Positions 49,827-58,800 of a stretch of DNA of 64,000 nt are shown in pieces. The translations under genes were made by a program, and so were the position numbers. Numbering within the stretch: position 1 is the stretch's first letter; each line of letters begins with the position of its first letter. The notes under the pieces are model-generated. The model was not told where the DNA came from. It saw nothing but the letters and a program-made list of their open reading frames with translations, and searched no databases. Source of the DNA: Barnesiella sp. (GTDB taxonomy: Bacteria > Bacteroidota > Bacteroidia > Bacteroidales > Muribaculaceae); contig JAAVEW010000004.1 of NCBI GenBank assembly GCA_014801075.1, forward strand, positions 63,600 to 127,599. The letters run 5' to 3'.

Positions 49827-52739
49827 TCAATTATTCACCCGTTGCGACCTGACTGTGCAGGTGCCGGGCTGAAGGCCGGGCGATGTGACCGTGATGTTGA
49901 TGTCGCCGGGAGTGAATGTGGTGCGGGCCACGATGCGCATCAGTCCGCCTTCGGCCTGAAGCTCGGTGTCGCCGGGCGAGTGGTAGCTCAAGTCTTTTTC
50001 GGGCGATACGTAGAAGTTGTACGAACCTTTGTAGGATGCTTCACCTTCGACCTCGAAGCGGAGCATATTGTCGGCGCGCGGGCACCAGTTGCCGTCGCGG
50101 TCAACCACCGTGGCGGTGATGACGAATGCGTCGCTGCCGTTGGCCGTGAGCGGGAAGTCGCTGCCGTCGGGGAGGCTCGGCGCTATGTAGCGCTCCAACT
50201 TGATGGCGTAAGGTTCGCCGGCCGAGCGCACGCTCTCACGGCACACTTCGTTGCCGTCGGCGTCAAGTCCCACGGCTTCGAGGAGTCCCGGCTCCCATTC
50301 GATTCCCTCCCACGTGCACCGGCGGGTGGCGGCGTCGGGGGTGACGCGTCCTTTGCTCTCGCCGTTGAGCAGCAGCTCCACCGAGGGGCAGTTGCTCCAG
50401 GCGTCGACGTTCTGCACGCCGGAGTAGTTCCAGTGGCTCTGCAATGCCACGCCGGGACGCTCCTCATAGGGCACCCAGAGTGCATTCTGATATATGCGGT
50501 ATTTCAGTTTGGGGAAGCGGTTGGCATCCATGGCGCACGAGCCGAGGCTCTTCTGGTCACGCATGCCGTTGAGGTAGATGGTGTAGCCCTCGCCGTAGGT
50601 CTCGGCGAGCATCCAGTCTACCCAGCCGCACGCCTTGTTGCTCAGGTCGTCGAGGTAGTTCTGCACGTAGTATTGCGAGAACGGTTTCTCATTGTCATAG
50701 TCGAAGCGGGCTATGCACCAGCTCGGGTTGCCGCTCCAGTTGGTACCGTACACCTCGGCGTTGAGGCTCGGATAGTCGGGGTGCTTCTCGTAGCGGTTGG
50801 TGTAACCGATGACGATGGGGTCGGCGGGATTCCAGTGTTCGGGGAATCCGTCGCGGTTGAGCACGAGGCGGGGGGCTATGAAGTCCCATTTGTCCACCTC
50901 CTCCTTGGTGTAGACGGGCCAGTAGCGCTCGCCGTCCCAGGGCAGACCGTTGTTCGACTCCCACACGGCCACGCACGGGTGGTTGCGGTAGGCGATGATG
51001 AGGTCGCGGTCATACTCGCGCTTGTAGGTCAGCGCGGGCTGGTCCTTGAGCGCCCACTCGTTGTCGCCGCTGTTCACTATCAGCATCACGCCATACTCGT
51101 CGCAGGCGCGGAACGCGTCGGGGAAGGGTGCCTGATGGCCTACGCGCAGAGTGTTGCCGCCGCACGCTGCGATGCGCGCTATGTCCTGCCACTGGAAGGC
51201 TTCGGGAAGTCCGGCGCCGAGGCCGGGGTAGAGGTTGCGGTTGCCGAAACCGCGGAGTATGCACTTCTCGCCGTTGACGTAGCAATGGTCCTTGTCCCAC
51301 GTGATTGTGCGCAGGCCCATGCGTTCGCGGCGGGTGTCGGTTGTCTTGCCGTTGACTTTCACGGTGTACACCACGTCGTAGAGATAGGGCTTGCCGGAAG
51401 TGCCTATGGGATACCACAGCGTGGGGTTTGCTATTGTGTCGGTATGGTCGATTGTGGTCGCCGAGTTGGGCATTATCAGGCCGCAGTCAGTGCGTTTCAG
51501 CACGCTCTTGCCCTCTGCATCAAGCACTTCGACTGTGAGTTCGGCCGCCACGGGCGTGCTCTTGGCATTCTGAACGCGGGTCAACATTCTCACCACAGCG
51601 CTCTCCTTGTCGGCGGAGACTGTGCCGAAGTATGTGCCCCACTGATTGTGAGGAGAGTAGCAGTTGCTCGGGATATACACCGGCTCGGTGACGTTCATCA
51701 TCACTTTGCCCACGATGCCCCCCATCGCCTGCCCGAAACCTTCGTTCTCGGCGAAGTTGGGATAGGCGAAAAATGTGTCGCGCGAGTTGGACACGCGCAC
51801 GGCTACGGTGTTATCCTTGCCATATTGGAGGTAGGGGGTGATGTCGACCTCAAAGGGGATGGAGCTGCCCACGTGGGTCACGGGGGCGGGTTGCTCCACG
51901 GCGCTGTTACCCTTGACGGGGGTGCCGTTGACGTAGACGGTCATGCCTATGTTGACGCCGTAGAATTGCAGCGTCACGCGTTTGCCTTTGTATGATTTAG
52001 GTATCTTGAGTCCTTTGCGGTACCACACTTCGCCGCGCCAGCAGCGCTCGCCGGTGGTGGCGTTGAGAAATGTGTCAAACTCGTTGAAACAGTGGGGGAT
52101 ACCTACCTGTTCCCAGTCGCTGTCATCGTAGTTGGCGGCACTCAGTTCGGTATCGGGGATGGCGGTGACAGGCGGAATCAGCTCAAACTCAACCAGTTCG
52201 CCGCTCGCGTTCTTGCCGTCGGCATCGGTCAGCGATGCTACTGTCACGTCGGCGTAGCGGAATGACTTGTCGAGAGGCAGGGCAAACGAGGTGCCAACGG
52301 TGCGCTGCACGAAGCCTACCGTGTTGCCTATGTCCGATATGTCATTCTCTTTCAGCAGAGTGAAGTGGTCTGACAGGTTGAAGTCGCCCTGACCTACGGC
52401 GTTGCGGTTCTCGTCATAGAGGGTGTAGGACACTTTCCCGCCGTGGATATTGTCGTCGGCAAATGTCAGCACGAGCCGGTCTATGGCATGCGAGCCGAAG
52501 AGGTCGGCCGATATTGTAGATGCTGCGGCAACCTGTTCGCGTGTGTCGCGCTTGTTGTCGTTGATTTTGAAACTGACGGTACCGTCAACAGTCACGGTGC
52601 CGTATTTAAGCAGATTCTCCGCGCCGTCCACAATCTTTGTGAAACGCCACGGAGTGTTACCTATGTTTATTGACTCGCGGCCCGCGGCGCTGAGAGCGGC
52701 CGCGGCCATAAGAGTCATTATCGCATATTTCCTGATCAT
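49827..52739 (-). CDS. GH2-family protein lacking the usual acid/base glutamate
   Basis: A 970-residue secreted GH2-type protein. Signal peptide (1-20). The N-terminal extension (about 20-190) resembles a galactose-binding-like domain. Then come the GH2 sugar-binding domain (about 200-370, GEVWYRKGLKIPKSYKGKRVTLQFYG), sandwich, TIM barrel (about 480-740, RGFGNRNLYPGLG, AACGGNTLRVGH) and C-terminal Ig-like domains (NCPSVELLLNGESKGR, EWEPGLLEAVGLDADGNEV) of the DUF4982 type. Where GH2 enzymes read Gly-Asn-Glu after a Trp strand, this reads VWESNNGLP: N596-N597-G598, with the only nearby Glu at 594. A Glu is available at the nucleophile position (E662, NAEVYGT). It may use another acid, another mechanism, or be inactive. 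It lies between the FG-GAP and triple-CBM genes on the same strand. Confidence 0.82.
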   Translation of the reverse strand: MIRKYAIMTLMAAAALSAAGRESINIGNTPWRFTKIVDGAENLLKYGTVTVDGTVSFKINDNKRDTREQVAAASTISADLFGSHAIDRLVLTFADDNIHGGKVSYTLYDENRNAVGQGDFNLSDHFTLLKENDISDIGNTVGFVQRTVGTSFALPLDKSFRYADVTVASLTDADGKNASGELVEFELIPPVTAIPDTELSAANYDDSDWEQVGIPHCFNEFDTFLNATTGERCWRGEVWYRKGLKIPKSYKGKRVTLQFYGVNIGMTVYVNGTPVKGNSAVEQPAPVTHVGSSIPFEVDITPYLQYGKDNTVAVRVSNSRDTFFAYPNFAENEGFGQAMGGIVGKVMMNVTEPVYIPSNCYSPHNQWGTYFGTVSADKESAVVRMLTRVQNAKSTPVAAELTVEVLDAEGKSVLKRTDCGLIMPNSATTIDHTDTIANPTLWYPIGTSGKPYLYDVVYTVKVNGKTTDTRRERMGLRTITWDKDHCYVNGEKCILRGFGNRNLYPGLGAGLPEAFQWQDIARIAACGGNTLRVGHQAPFPDAFRACDEYGVMLIVNSGDNEWALKDQPALTYKREYDRDLIIAYRNHPCVAVWESNNGLPWDGERYWPVYTKEEVDKWDFIAPRLVLNRDGFPEHWNPADPIVIGYTNRYEKHPDYPSLNAEVYGTNWSGNPSWCIARFDYDNEKPFSQYYVQNYLDDLSNKACGWVDWMLAETYGEGYTIYLNGMRDQKSLGSCAMDANRFPKLKYRIYQNALWVPYEERPGVALQSHWNYSGVQNVDAWSNCPSVELLLNGESKGRVTPDAATRRCTWEGIEWEPGLLEAVGLDADGNEVCRESVRSAGEPYAIKLERYIAPSLPDGSDFPLTANGSDAFVITATVVDRDGNWCPRADNMLRFEVEGEASYKGSYNFYVSPEKDLSYHSPGDTELQAEGGLMRIVARTTFTPGDINITVTSPGLQPGTCTVRSQRVNN

Positions 52740-52755
52740 GATTGGTTAAGCAATA

Positions 52756-52798
52756 GCAATATTGGTTACTTAATTGCAATATTCTTAATTGCAATATT
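52756..52798. repeat. Three GCAATATT repeats ahead of the GH2 relative
   Basis: GCAATATT begins at 52756, 52776 and 52791, partly embedded in CTTAATTGCAATATT twice, in the 61-nt gap between two minus-strand genes. TTGCAA makes the centre palindromic. Short, and of unclear meaning. Confidence 0.5.
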
Positions 52799-52800
52799 GG

Positions 52801-54771
52801 TCACTCTACTACGATTTTATGTACCGAGCGGCCTGAAGTTGTCTCGACATTGACGATGTAGAGACCGGCCTCGGCGCTCACGGTTGCGGGCATAGCGCCG
52901 GCAACGCTGCGTGAGAGCACGCCCGAGGTAGTATAGATAGCGGCTGTAGCGCCCTCGGGAGCATTGATGCGGATTTCACCGATGCCGCCCTCTACGCTTA
53001 CTACTGCATTGTCCAGCATGATGTTACCCACGCCCGAGAGGTCGATGGCCGAAGTGGCGAACATGCCGCCGCGGTTGGCTGCGTCGATAGCCTGTACGCC
53101 CCAGCTGTAGCTGCCGTCGGCGGGTATCTGCATAGTGTAGTCGCAGCGGCGCACGGCACCGTGCGTGTCGGCAACGCGCACGTAGCCGGTATTGGTGTCG
53201 GCGGGGAGGAGCATGAGCTGCTTGCCGGTGTTGTTGTTGCGCAGGAACAGGTTGTAGCGGAGTGCTTCGGAGGGGGTGGTATCGTCGGCAGGCGCTGTCC
53301 AGCTGAGGGTTACGGTGCCGTCACCGTTGTCGACGGCTGCGAGCGATGCCGGAGCGTCGGGCGCTGCGTTGGCTGCCTGGCCCTTGTCGGCCCCGGCATT
53401 GCACCATACTTCGGTAGAGCAGCCGTTGCTGTCCTCGCCGCTGGCCCATCCCGAAAGAAAAGCGTCGAGATTACCGTCGTTGTCTATGTCGACCAGATGA
53501 TGTGTGCCGTGAGTGATGCGGCTGAAGTGGCCTGCTTTGTTGAATATGTCGTCGTAATATGCTCCGTAGCTGTCAAATTCAAAGTTTCCCTTGTTGATGT
53601 AGATGAGTGTGGTGTGCGCGTGGTCACGGAAGTGACCGCCCACGAGAATATCGGCCAAGCCGTCGTTGTTGACGTCGCCGACCGCCATCTGCGTGCCGTC
53701 GCTGCCCTCGAACCGGTCGCGGGCGAGCATCTCAAACTTTCTGTCGCCCAGATTCTTGCAGATGTAGAAGTTCTTCGACATGTTGTTCTGGTAGTGGCCG
53801 GCGAAAATCATGTCGGGCAGACCGTCACCGTTGAGGTCGGCCACGGTTGACATGGCGTTGGACACGGTGTAGAAGTGGTCGGGATGTTCGGTGAAAGTGC
53901 CGTCGCCGTTGTTCCAGTAGAGATGAATCTCCGAGGTGCGGGTTGCGCCGTAGCCTGTCGTGAGCAGGTCGAGGTATCCGTCGCCGTCGAGGTCGTCAAA
54001 CACTACCGATCCGTCGGTCACGCCGTGGAAGGGAGCGACGCCGTCGAGGGGTGTCTGCTGCAGTTCAAACGTGCCGTCACCGTTGTTGTGGTAGAGATAT
54101 ACCACGCGCACAGCTTCAATGAGATCGTCTGATTCATAGCGTGCGGCTTCGTCAAATCCGGTCATGGCCACGTCGGGATAACCGTCATTGTCATAGTCGC
54201 CTACTGCAATCCAGTTGTGAGGCTTGCCACCGGTGTTGCCGTTGTAGATGGGGCGTATGCCGTGGTTGGTGATTTCGGTGAAATTGACGGCGCCGTTGTT
54301 GCCTTCGGCATTCTTGTAGAGGTGGGCGCCAATCTGCGACAGGTCAGTGTTTTCGTCGCGCCAGCGGTAGCCATAGTTGTCGAGGCCGGCTACGAGCAGG
54401 TCGAGGCGGCCGTCGTTGTCATAGTCAATCCACACCGGGGCTGAGAAGGCGGTGCCTACGAGGCGTCCCTTTGAGCCGCGGCGGAACGTGCCGTCGCCGT
54501 TGTTGTAGTAGAGGTTGACCTGAAGCGTGGAGTTATTGATGTGGGTGTTACGGTCGCTGTAGAACAGGTCGGGGTAGCCGTCGTTGTTGCAGTCGCCCCA
54601 TGTCGCGCCGGTGTATTGCGCGTGGTAGAACTGATACTGCGGGTTGCCTGAGGTGGATGTCGAGGTCACGGGTGAGGCCACGCGGGTGAACTTCACGTTG
54701 GACACCGGTGATTGTCCTGATGCACAGATTGCTGCCATCAGAAATGCTGTGGTTATTGCTGTATATTTCAT
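52801..54771 (-). CDS. Secreted FG-GAP/VCBS propeller protein with Fn3 and Por-like tail
   Basis: A 656-residue protein with a signal peptide (about 1-19), then seven or so FG-GAP/VCBS repeats (about 25-465) with calcium-loop motifs (GDCNNDGYPD, DYDNDGRLD, DLDGDGYLD, DLNGDGLPD, DVNNDGLAD, DIDNDGNLD). An Fn3-like domain follows (about 475-580, APDAPASLAAVDNGDGTVTL). The tail has AIYTTSGVLSRSV...GLYIVNVETTSG, ending KIVVE. It is essentially the C-terminal half of the 1414-residue GH2 enzyme without the enzyme. FG-GAP propellers resemble integrin alpha subunits; in Bacteroidales glycan loci such proteins are likely surface glycan binders, which is inference. It follows GH43_24 by 86 nt and precedes the GH2 relative by 61 nt. 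Confidence 0.84.
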   Translation of the reverse strand: MKYTAITTAFLMAAICASGQSPVSNVKFTRVASPVTSTSTSGNPQYQFYHAQYTGATWGDCNNDGYPDLFYSDRNTHINNSTLQVNLYYNNGDGTFRRGSKGRLVGTAFSAPVWIDYDNDGRLDLLVAGLDNYGYRWRDENTDLSQIGAHLYKNAEGNNGAVNFTEITNHGIRPIYNGNTGGKPHNWIAVGDYDNDGYPDVAMTGFDEAARYESDDLIEAVRVVYLYHNNGDGTFELQQTPLDGVAPFHGVTDGSVVFDDLDGDGYLDLLTTGYGATRTSEIHLYWNNGDGTFTEHPDHFYTVSNAMSTVADLNGDGLPDMIFAGHYQNNMSKNFYICKNLGDRKFEMLARDRFEGSDGTQMAVGDVNNDGLADILVGGHFRDHAHTTLIYINKGNFEFDSYGAYYDDIFNKAGHFSRITHGTHHLVDIDNDGNLDAFLSGWASGEDSNGCSTEVWCNAGADKGQAANAAPDAPASLAAVDNGDGTVTLSWTAPADDTTPSEALRYNLFLRNNNTGKQLMLLPADTNTGYVRVADTHGAVRRCDYTMQIPADGSYSWGVQAIDAANRGGMFATSAIDLSGVGNIMLDNAVVSVEGGIGEIRINAPEGATAAIYTTSGVLSRSVAGAMPATVSAEAGLYIVNVETTSGRSVHKIVVE

Positions 54772-54857
54772 GGTGTGGGTTTATTTGCTTGTTTAATTGA
54801 CGCTAACACGTTAATTGTCATTGATTTTATAATTGATGCCTGCTCTTCGGACTGCAC

Positions 54858-55895
54858 TTATTCGTTGTCAACGAGAAGTATGTCGGCATCGGTGCTGTCG
54901 GTCCACGCGTCGGCCCAGGGGATGGTGATTGAGTCCTCGCCTATGCTGATAGGGAGCCACACGTAGCGCGAGTCAACAAGGTCCTCCTTCTTCCAGCGGT
55001 CAAACATTGCCATGAAGCGGCCGTCGGAAAGGGGAAGAGCGAATGTGCTCTGGCAGTAGAATGTCTTGTCGGCGTCAACTCCCGTGCAGGGATTGGGACG
55101 CAGTTCGTAAGGGCCCATCACGTTGTCGGCCACGGCATAGGCAGCCTCGTTGGGCGACCAGCCGGAGCATCCCGACGATATGATGTAATACTTGCCTTCA
55201 TGCTCGAATATGGCGGGAGCCTCGCGCGACATGCCCGCGAAGTTGCGGGTGTAGACGCCGCTCTGCTTGAGGTAGTCGTCGGTCAGTCGGCTTATGTAGA
55301 GGGTGGCGTTGCCCTCGGAGGAGTAGATGAGATAAGCCTTGCCGTCCTTGTCCTTGTAGACGGTGAGGTCGCGGCTCTCGGCATTGTTGGGACGGGTGGC
55401 TTCAATGAATGTGAAAGGGCCTGTCGGACTGTCGCTTACGGCCACTCCGGCGCATGCTTTCCAGTAGTTGTAGTTGTCGATGTGCATCCACATCACAAAC
55501 TTGCCCGTGTTCTCGTTGTAGACCACCTTGGGGCGCTCCACCACCATAGTGGGGTGGATGGCAGACGAGGGGTCATCCTTGTCGGGAGCGAGGGCCAGGC
55601 CTTCAAACTTCCAGTTCACCAGGTCGGTCGACGAGTAGCATGACACGCCCGTGAAGTCGGTGCGGTAGCAGTCCCACCCCACGCTGGGCGAGCGGTAGGT
55701 GCTCTCACCCTTGTATTCGCCATACCAGTAGTAGGTGTCGCCATGCTTGAGTATTCCACCGCCGTGGGCGTTGATGGGGCGGCCTGAGGTATCGGACCAC
55801 ACCTCGCCGTTGAGGGGAGCGATTTCGTATGCGCAGGCGCTTGAGGCCGCTGCCAACGTTGCAAGAATTAATGTCAATCGGTTCAGTCGGTTCAT
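54858..55895 (-). CDS. GH43_24-type exo-beta-1,3-galactanase
   Basis: A 345-residue secreted enzyme (signal peptide 1-22) of the GH43 subfamily that removes galactose from the beta-1,3-galactan backbone of type II arabinogalactans. Signature text: NAHGGGILKHGDTYYWYGEYKG, GVSCYSSTDLVNWKFEG, ERPKVVYN, YCQSTFALP. E120, D176, E225 and Q282 have almost the spacing of Glu102, Asp158, Glu208 and Gln263 of the Phanerochaete exo-galactanase. In that enzyme Glu208 is the acid and a glutamine replaces the usual base; those residue numbers are recalled, not looked up. No C-terminal binding module is present. Its start overlaps the stop of sensor-regulator 2 by 4 nt (55892-55895), so the two are translationally coupled. 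Confidence 0.87.
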   Translation of the reverse strand: MNRLNRLTLILATLAAASSACAYEIAPLNGEVWSDTSGRPINAHGGGILKHGDTYYWYGEYKGESTYRSPSVGWDCYRTDFTGVSCYSSTDLVNWKFEGLALAPDKDDPSSAIHPTMVVERPKVVYNENTGKFVMWMHIDNYNYWKACAGVAVSDSPTGPFTFIEATRPNNAESRDLTVYKDKDGKAYLIYSSEGNATLYISRLTDDYLKQSGVYTRNFAGMSREAPAIFEHEGKYYIISSGCSGWSPNEAAYAVADNVMGPYELRPNPCTGVDADKTFYCQSTFALPLSDGRFMAMFDRWKKEDLVDSRYVWLPISIGEDSITIPWADAWTDSTDADILLVDNE

Positions 55896-58800
55896 TTTTC
55901 GTCAGATTTTTTTTGCTCGCGCTGACGCTTCTCAAATTCTTTGGGCGTCATGCCGAATTGTTTCTGGAATATCTTGATAAAATAAGATGGCGAGTTGATA
56001 CCCACGATGTAGCATACCTCACCAATGCGGTAAGAGCCTTCGGTAATGAGGTCGGCAGCCTTTTTGAGACGTATAAGGCGCACGAAATCAGTGGGGGAGG
56101 TGCCTATGAGGTCCTTCAGTTTGCGGTGGAGCGACGAGCGCGACAGGTTCACCTGGTCGGCCAGCATCTCCACGCCGAAGTTGGGGTCGGTGATATTCTC
56201 CTCGATGCTGTGGGTGATTTTGTCGAGGAGCGCTTTGTCGGCGTTGCTCATGCCTGAGTTTGACACCGAGGTCATGAACGGGTTGCGCGAATAGTTCTGG
56301 CGGTCACGCAGGCGCTTGTCGAAGATAGCCTTGATTTGAGCCAGCAGGTGCTTCATTGAGAATGGTTTCTCGATATAGGCGTCGGCACCCTCCGAGAGTC
56401 CGGCCACGCGCGAGTTGAGGTCGTGCTTGGCGGTGAGGATTATGATGGGCAGGTGGCTCACCTCGATGGTGCTTCGTATGTGCTGAGTCAGCTCCATACC
56501 GTCCATCTGAGGCATCATGAGGTCGGTGATTACCATGTCGACTGCAGTCTCCTGCGCTGTGATTATTTCGAATGCTTCGACGCCGTTGGCTGCGGTGATT
56601 ACCTTGTAGTGCATGCTCAGTTTGTCGGCGAGGAATTTGCGCACCTCCTCGTTATCCTCCACGAGCAGTATCACCTGCGACGATACTTCCGAGGCCGTGG
56701 TTTCTTCCCGGCTGTCGGCATCTTTCACTACCGCCTCTTCGTCGGGATTGATTACCGGCACATCGCTTTCAGCCGAGAGTGTCAGCTTCAGAGAGAAGCA
56801 GTTAAGGCCGTCGGCTATAGAGTAGGTGAGCGTGCCGCCCATAAGTTCGGCGAGCGAGCGGGCCAGGTTGAGACCTATGCCGGTGGATGAGTCGACGTTG
56901 GCGTTCTTCTCCATCTGGTAGAATGCGTCGAATATCTTGGCCTGGTACTCGGGAGCTATGACGTCGCCGTCGTTGAGCACGCGCAGTGTCATGAGGCCGT
57001 TGTCGGCCTGAAGGTCCACGGTGATGCGCGATTTGCAATAGCGCACGGCGTTCGACAGCAAGTTGTTGAGCACCTTGATTATACCGTTGCGGTCACCGGT
57101 GACGTAGCAGCCCTGTTTGGGCAGCGTGCAGTCGAGTTCAATACCCTTGTTGCGGGCCAGCGGGGTGAACTCGTTGATTTTCTCCTTGAGCAGCGAGGTG
57201 ATTTCCACGCGTCCCAGCACAAGCTCCATGCGGTTCTTGTCGAGTTTGCGGAAGTCGAGAAGCTGATTGGTGATGGTCATCAGTTCGTTGGAGCTGCGCT
57301 GTATGGTGCGCAGGCTGCGCGATATGTCGGGGTCGGCGAGGTTCATGTCGAGCAGCGACTCCAGCGGGCCGTTGATGAGTGTCACGGGGGTGCGTATCTC
57401 GTGGGCAATCTTGACGTAAAGGTCAAGCTTTGAGCGGTATATCTCCTTCTCTTTCTCGTGGTTGAACTGACGCTCCTTGTCCTCGGCCTTACGGCGCATG
57501 CGTTGGCGCCACAAGTAGAAGGCCAGCAGCATCATGCTAAGGAACAGCACGATATAAATTATAATCGCTATGTTGGAGCGCCACCACGGCGGGAGAATGG
57601 TGATGTTTATAATCTGCTCCTCGTCGCTCCACACTCCGTCGGCGTTGGCGCCCTTGACGTGGAAGGTGTATTTGCCGGGAGGGAGATTGGCATAGGTCAT
57701 CGAGCGGTTATTGGTGGTGTACACCCAGTCGTTGTTGACGTTGTCCATGCGGTAGGCATACATGTTGGACGCCGCGTCGATATAGGAGAGGGCGGCAAAT
57801 TCAAACGATATGATATTCTGGTTGTTGCGCAGTGTAATCTCGCGAGTGCCGAGTATGGAACGGGTCAGAGGTGAGTCGGGATCGTTGGGCGACACCTCTT
57901 CGTTGTTGATACTCAGGCCGGTAATGTAGACGGGAGGGGGTACGGTGTTCGACTGTATGTCGTTAGGGTCAAACGACACAAGGCCCTCGGAGCATCCGAA
58001 GTAGAAGCGGCCGTCGGAGGCTTTGAGTGCGCCCTTGTAGCTGAACTGGTTGGTGGGTAGACCGTTACCGGTATTGTAGACTGTCACGAAGCCGCTGTCG
58101 GGGCTGAATTTGACAAGCCCGTTGTTGGTGCCGAACCACAGGTATCCGTTCTTGTCCTCCAGCATCTTGTATGCCGTGTCGTCAGGGAGTCCCTCGGCTA
58201 TGGAGTAGGTGGTGAATGACTCGTCCACGGGGTTGAAACGGCATATACCGCCGCGGTCGGTCGAGAACCATATTTCGCCGCGGGATGTCTCGATGGCGTT
58301 GCTTACTGAGTTGGAACTGAGTGACTTCGGGTCGTTGCTGTCATGGGTGTAGTGGCGTATCTCGCCGGTCGACGGGGAGTGGCGGTACACGCCGTTGCCC
58401 ATCGTGATTACCCATATATCATGGTTGGAGTCCTCCAGGATGTCGAAGTTGTAGTTGAGGCCGAACTGCGGCATGTGGGTCATCTTGCCCACCGCTCCGG
58501 CGGTGTTGTAGATGCTCCAGCCGTTACCGAGCCACACATTATTGTTGCTGTCCTCGTGCAGGGCGTAGACGCTCTCCTCGTTGATGCCGAGGTCGGAGGC
58601 CGAGTAGTGGCGCACGCGGTTGGTGGCGTAGTCGATTACGTCGACACCGTTTTTGAAGTATCCCACCCACATCTCCTTGTCGCGGCCGAGAAGGGTTAAA
58701 GTCTTACTGTCGTAGAGGTTAAGCGCTCCGAGCGACGGGCTGTTATTGTCGAAATGCCCGGTGCGTGGATCGAGAATGCTGACGCCGGCGTCCTCCGTAG

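Noticed and set aside
49842-51995. A 717-codon open frame on the plus strand opposite the GH2 relative
   Set aside because: It lies fully antisense to a gene with clear GH2 domains; its Val/Ala/His-rich composition is the mirror of biased codon use, and no domain is visible.
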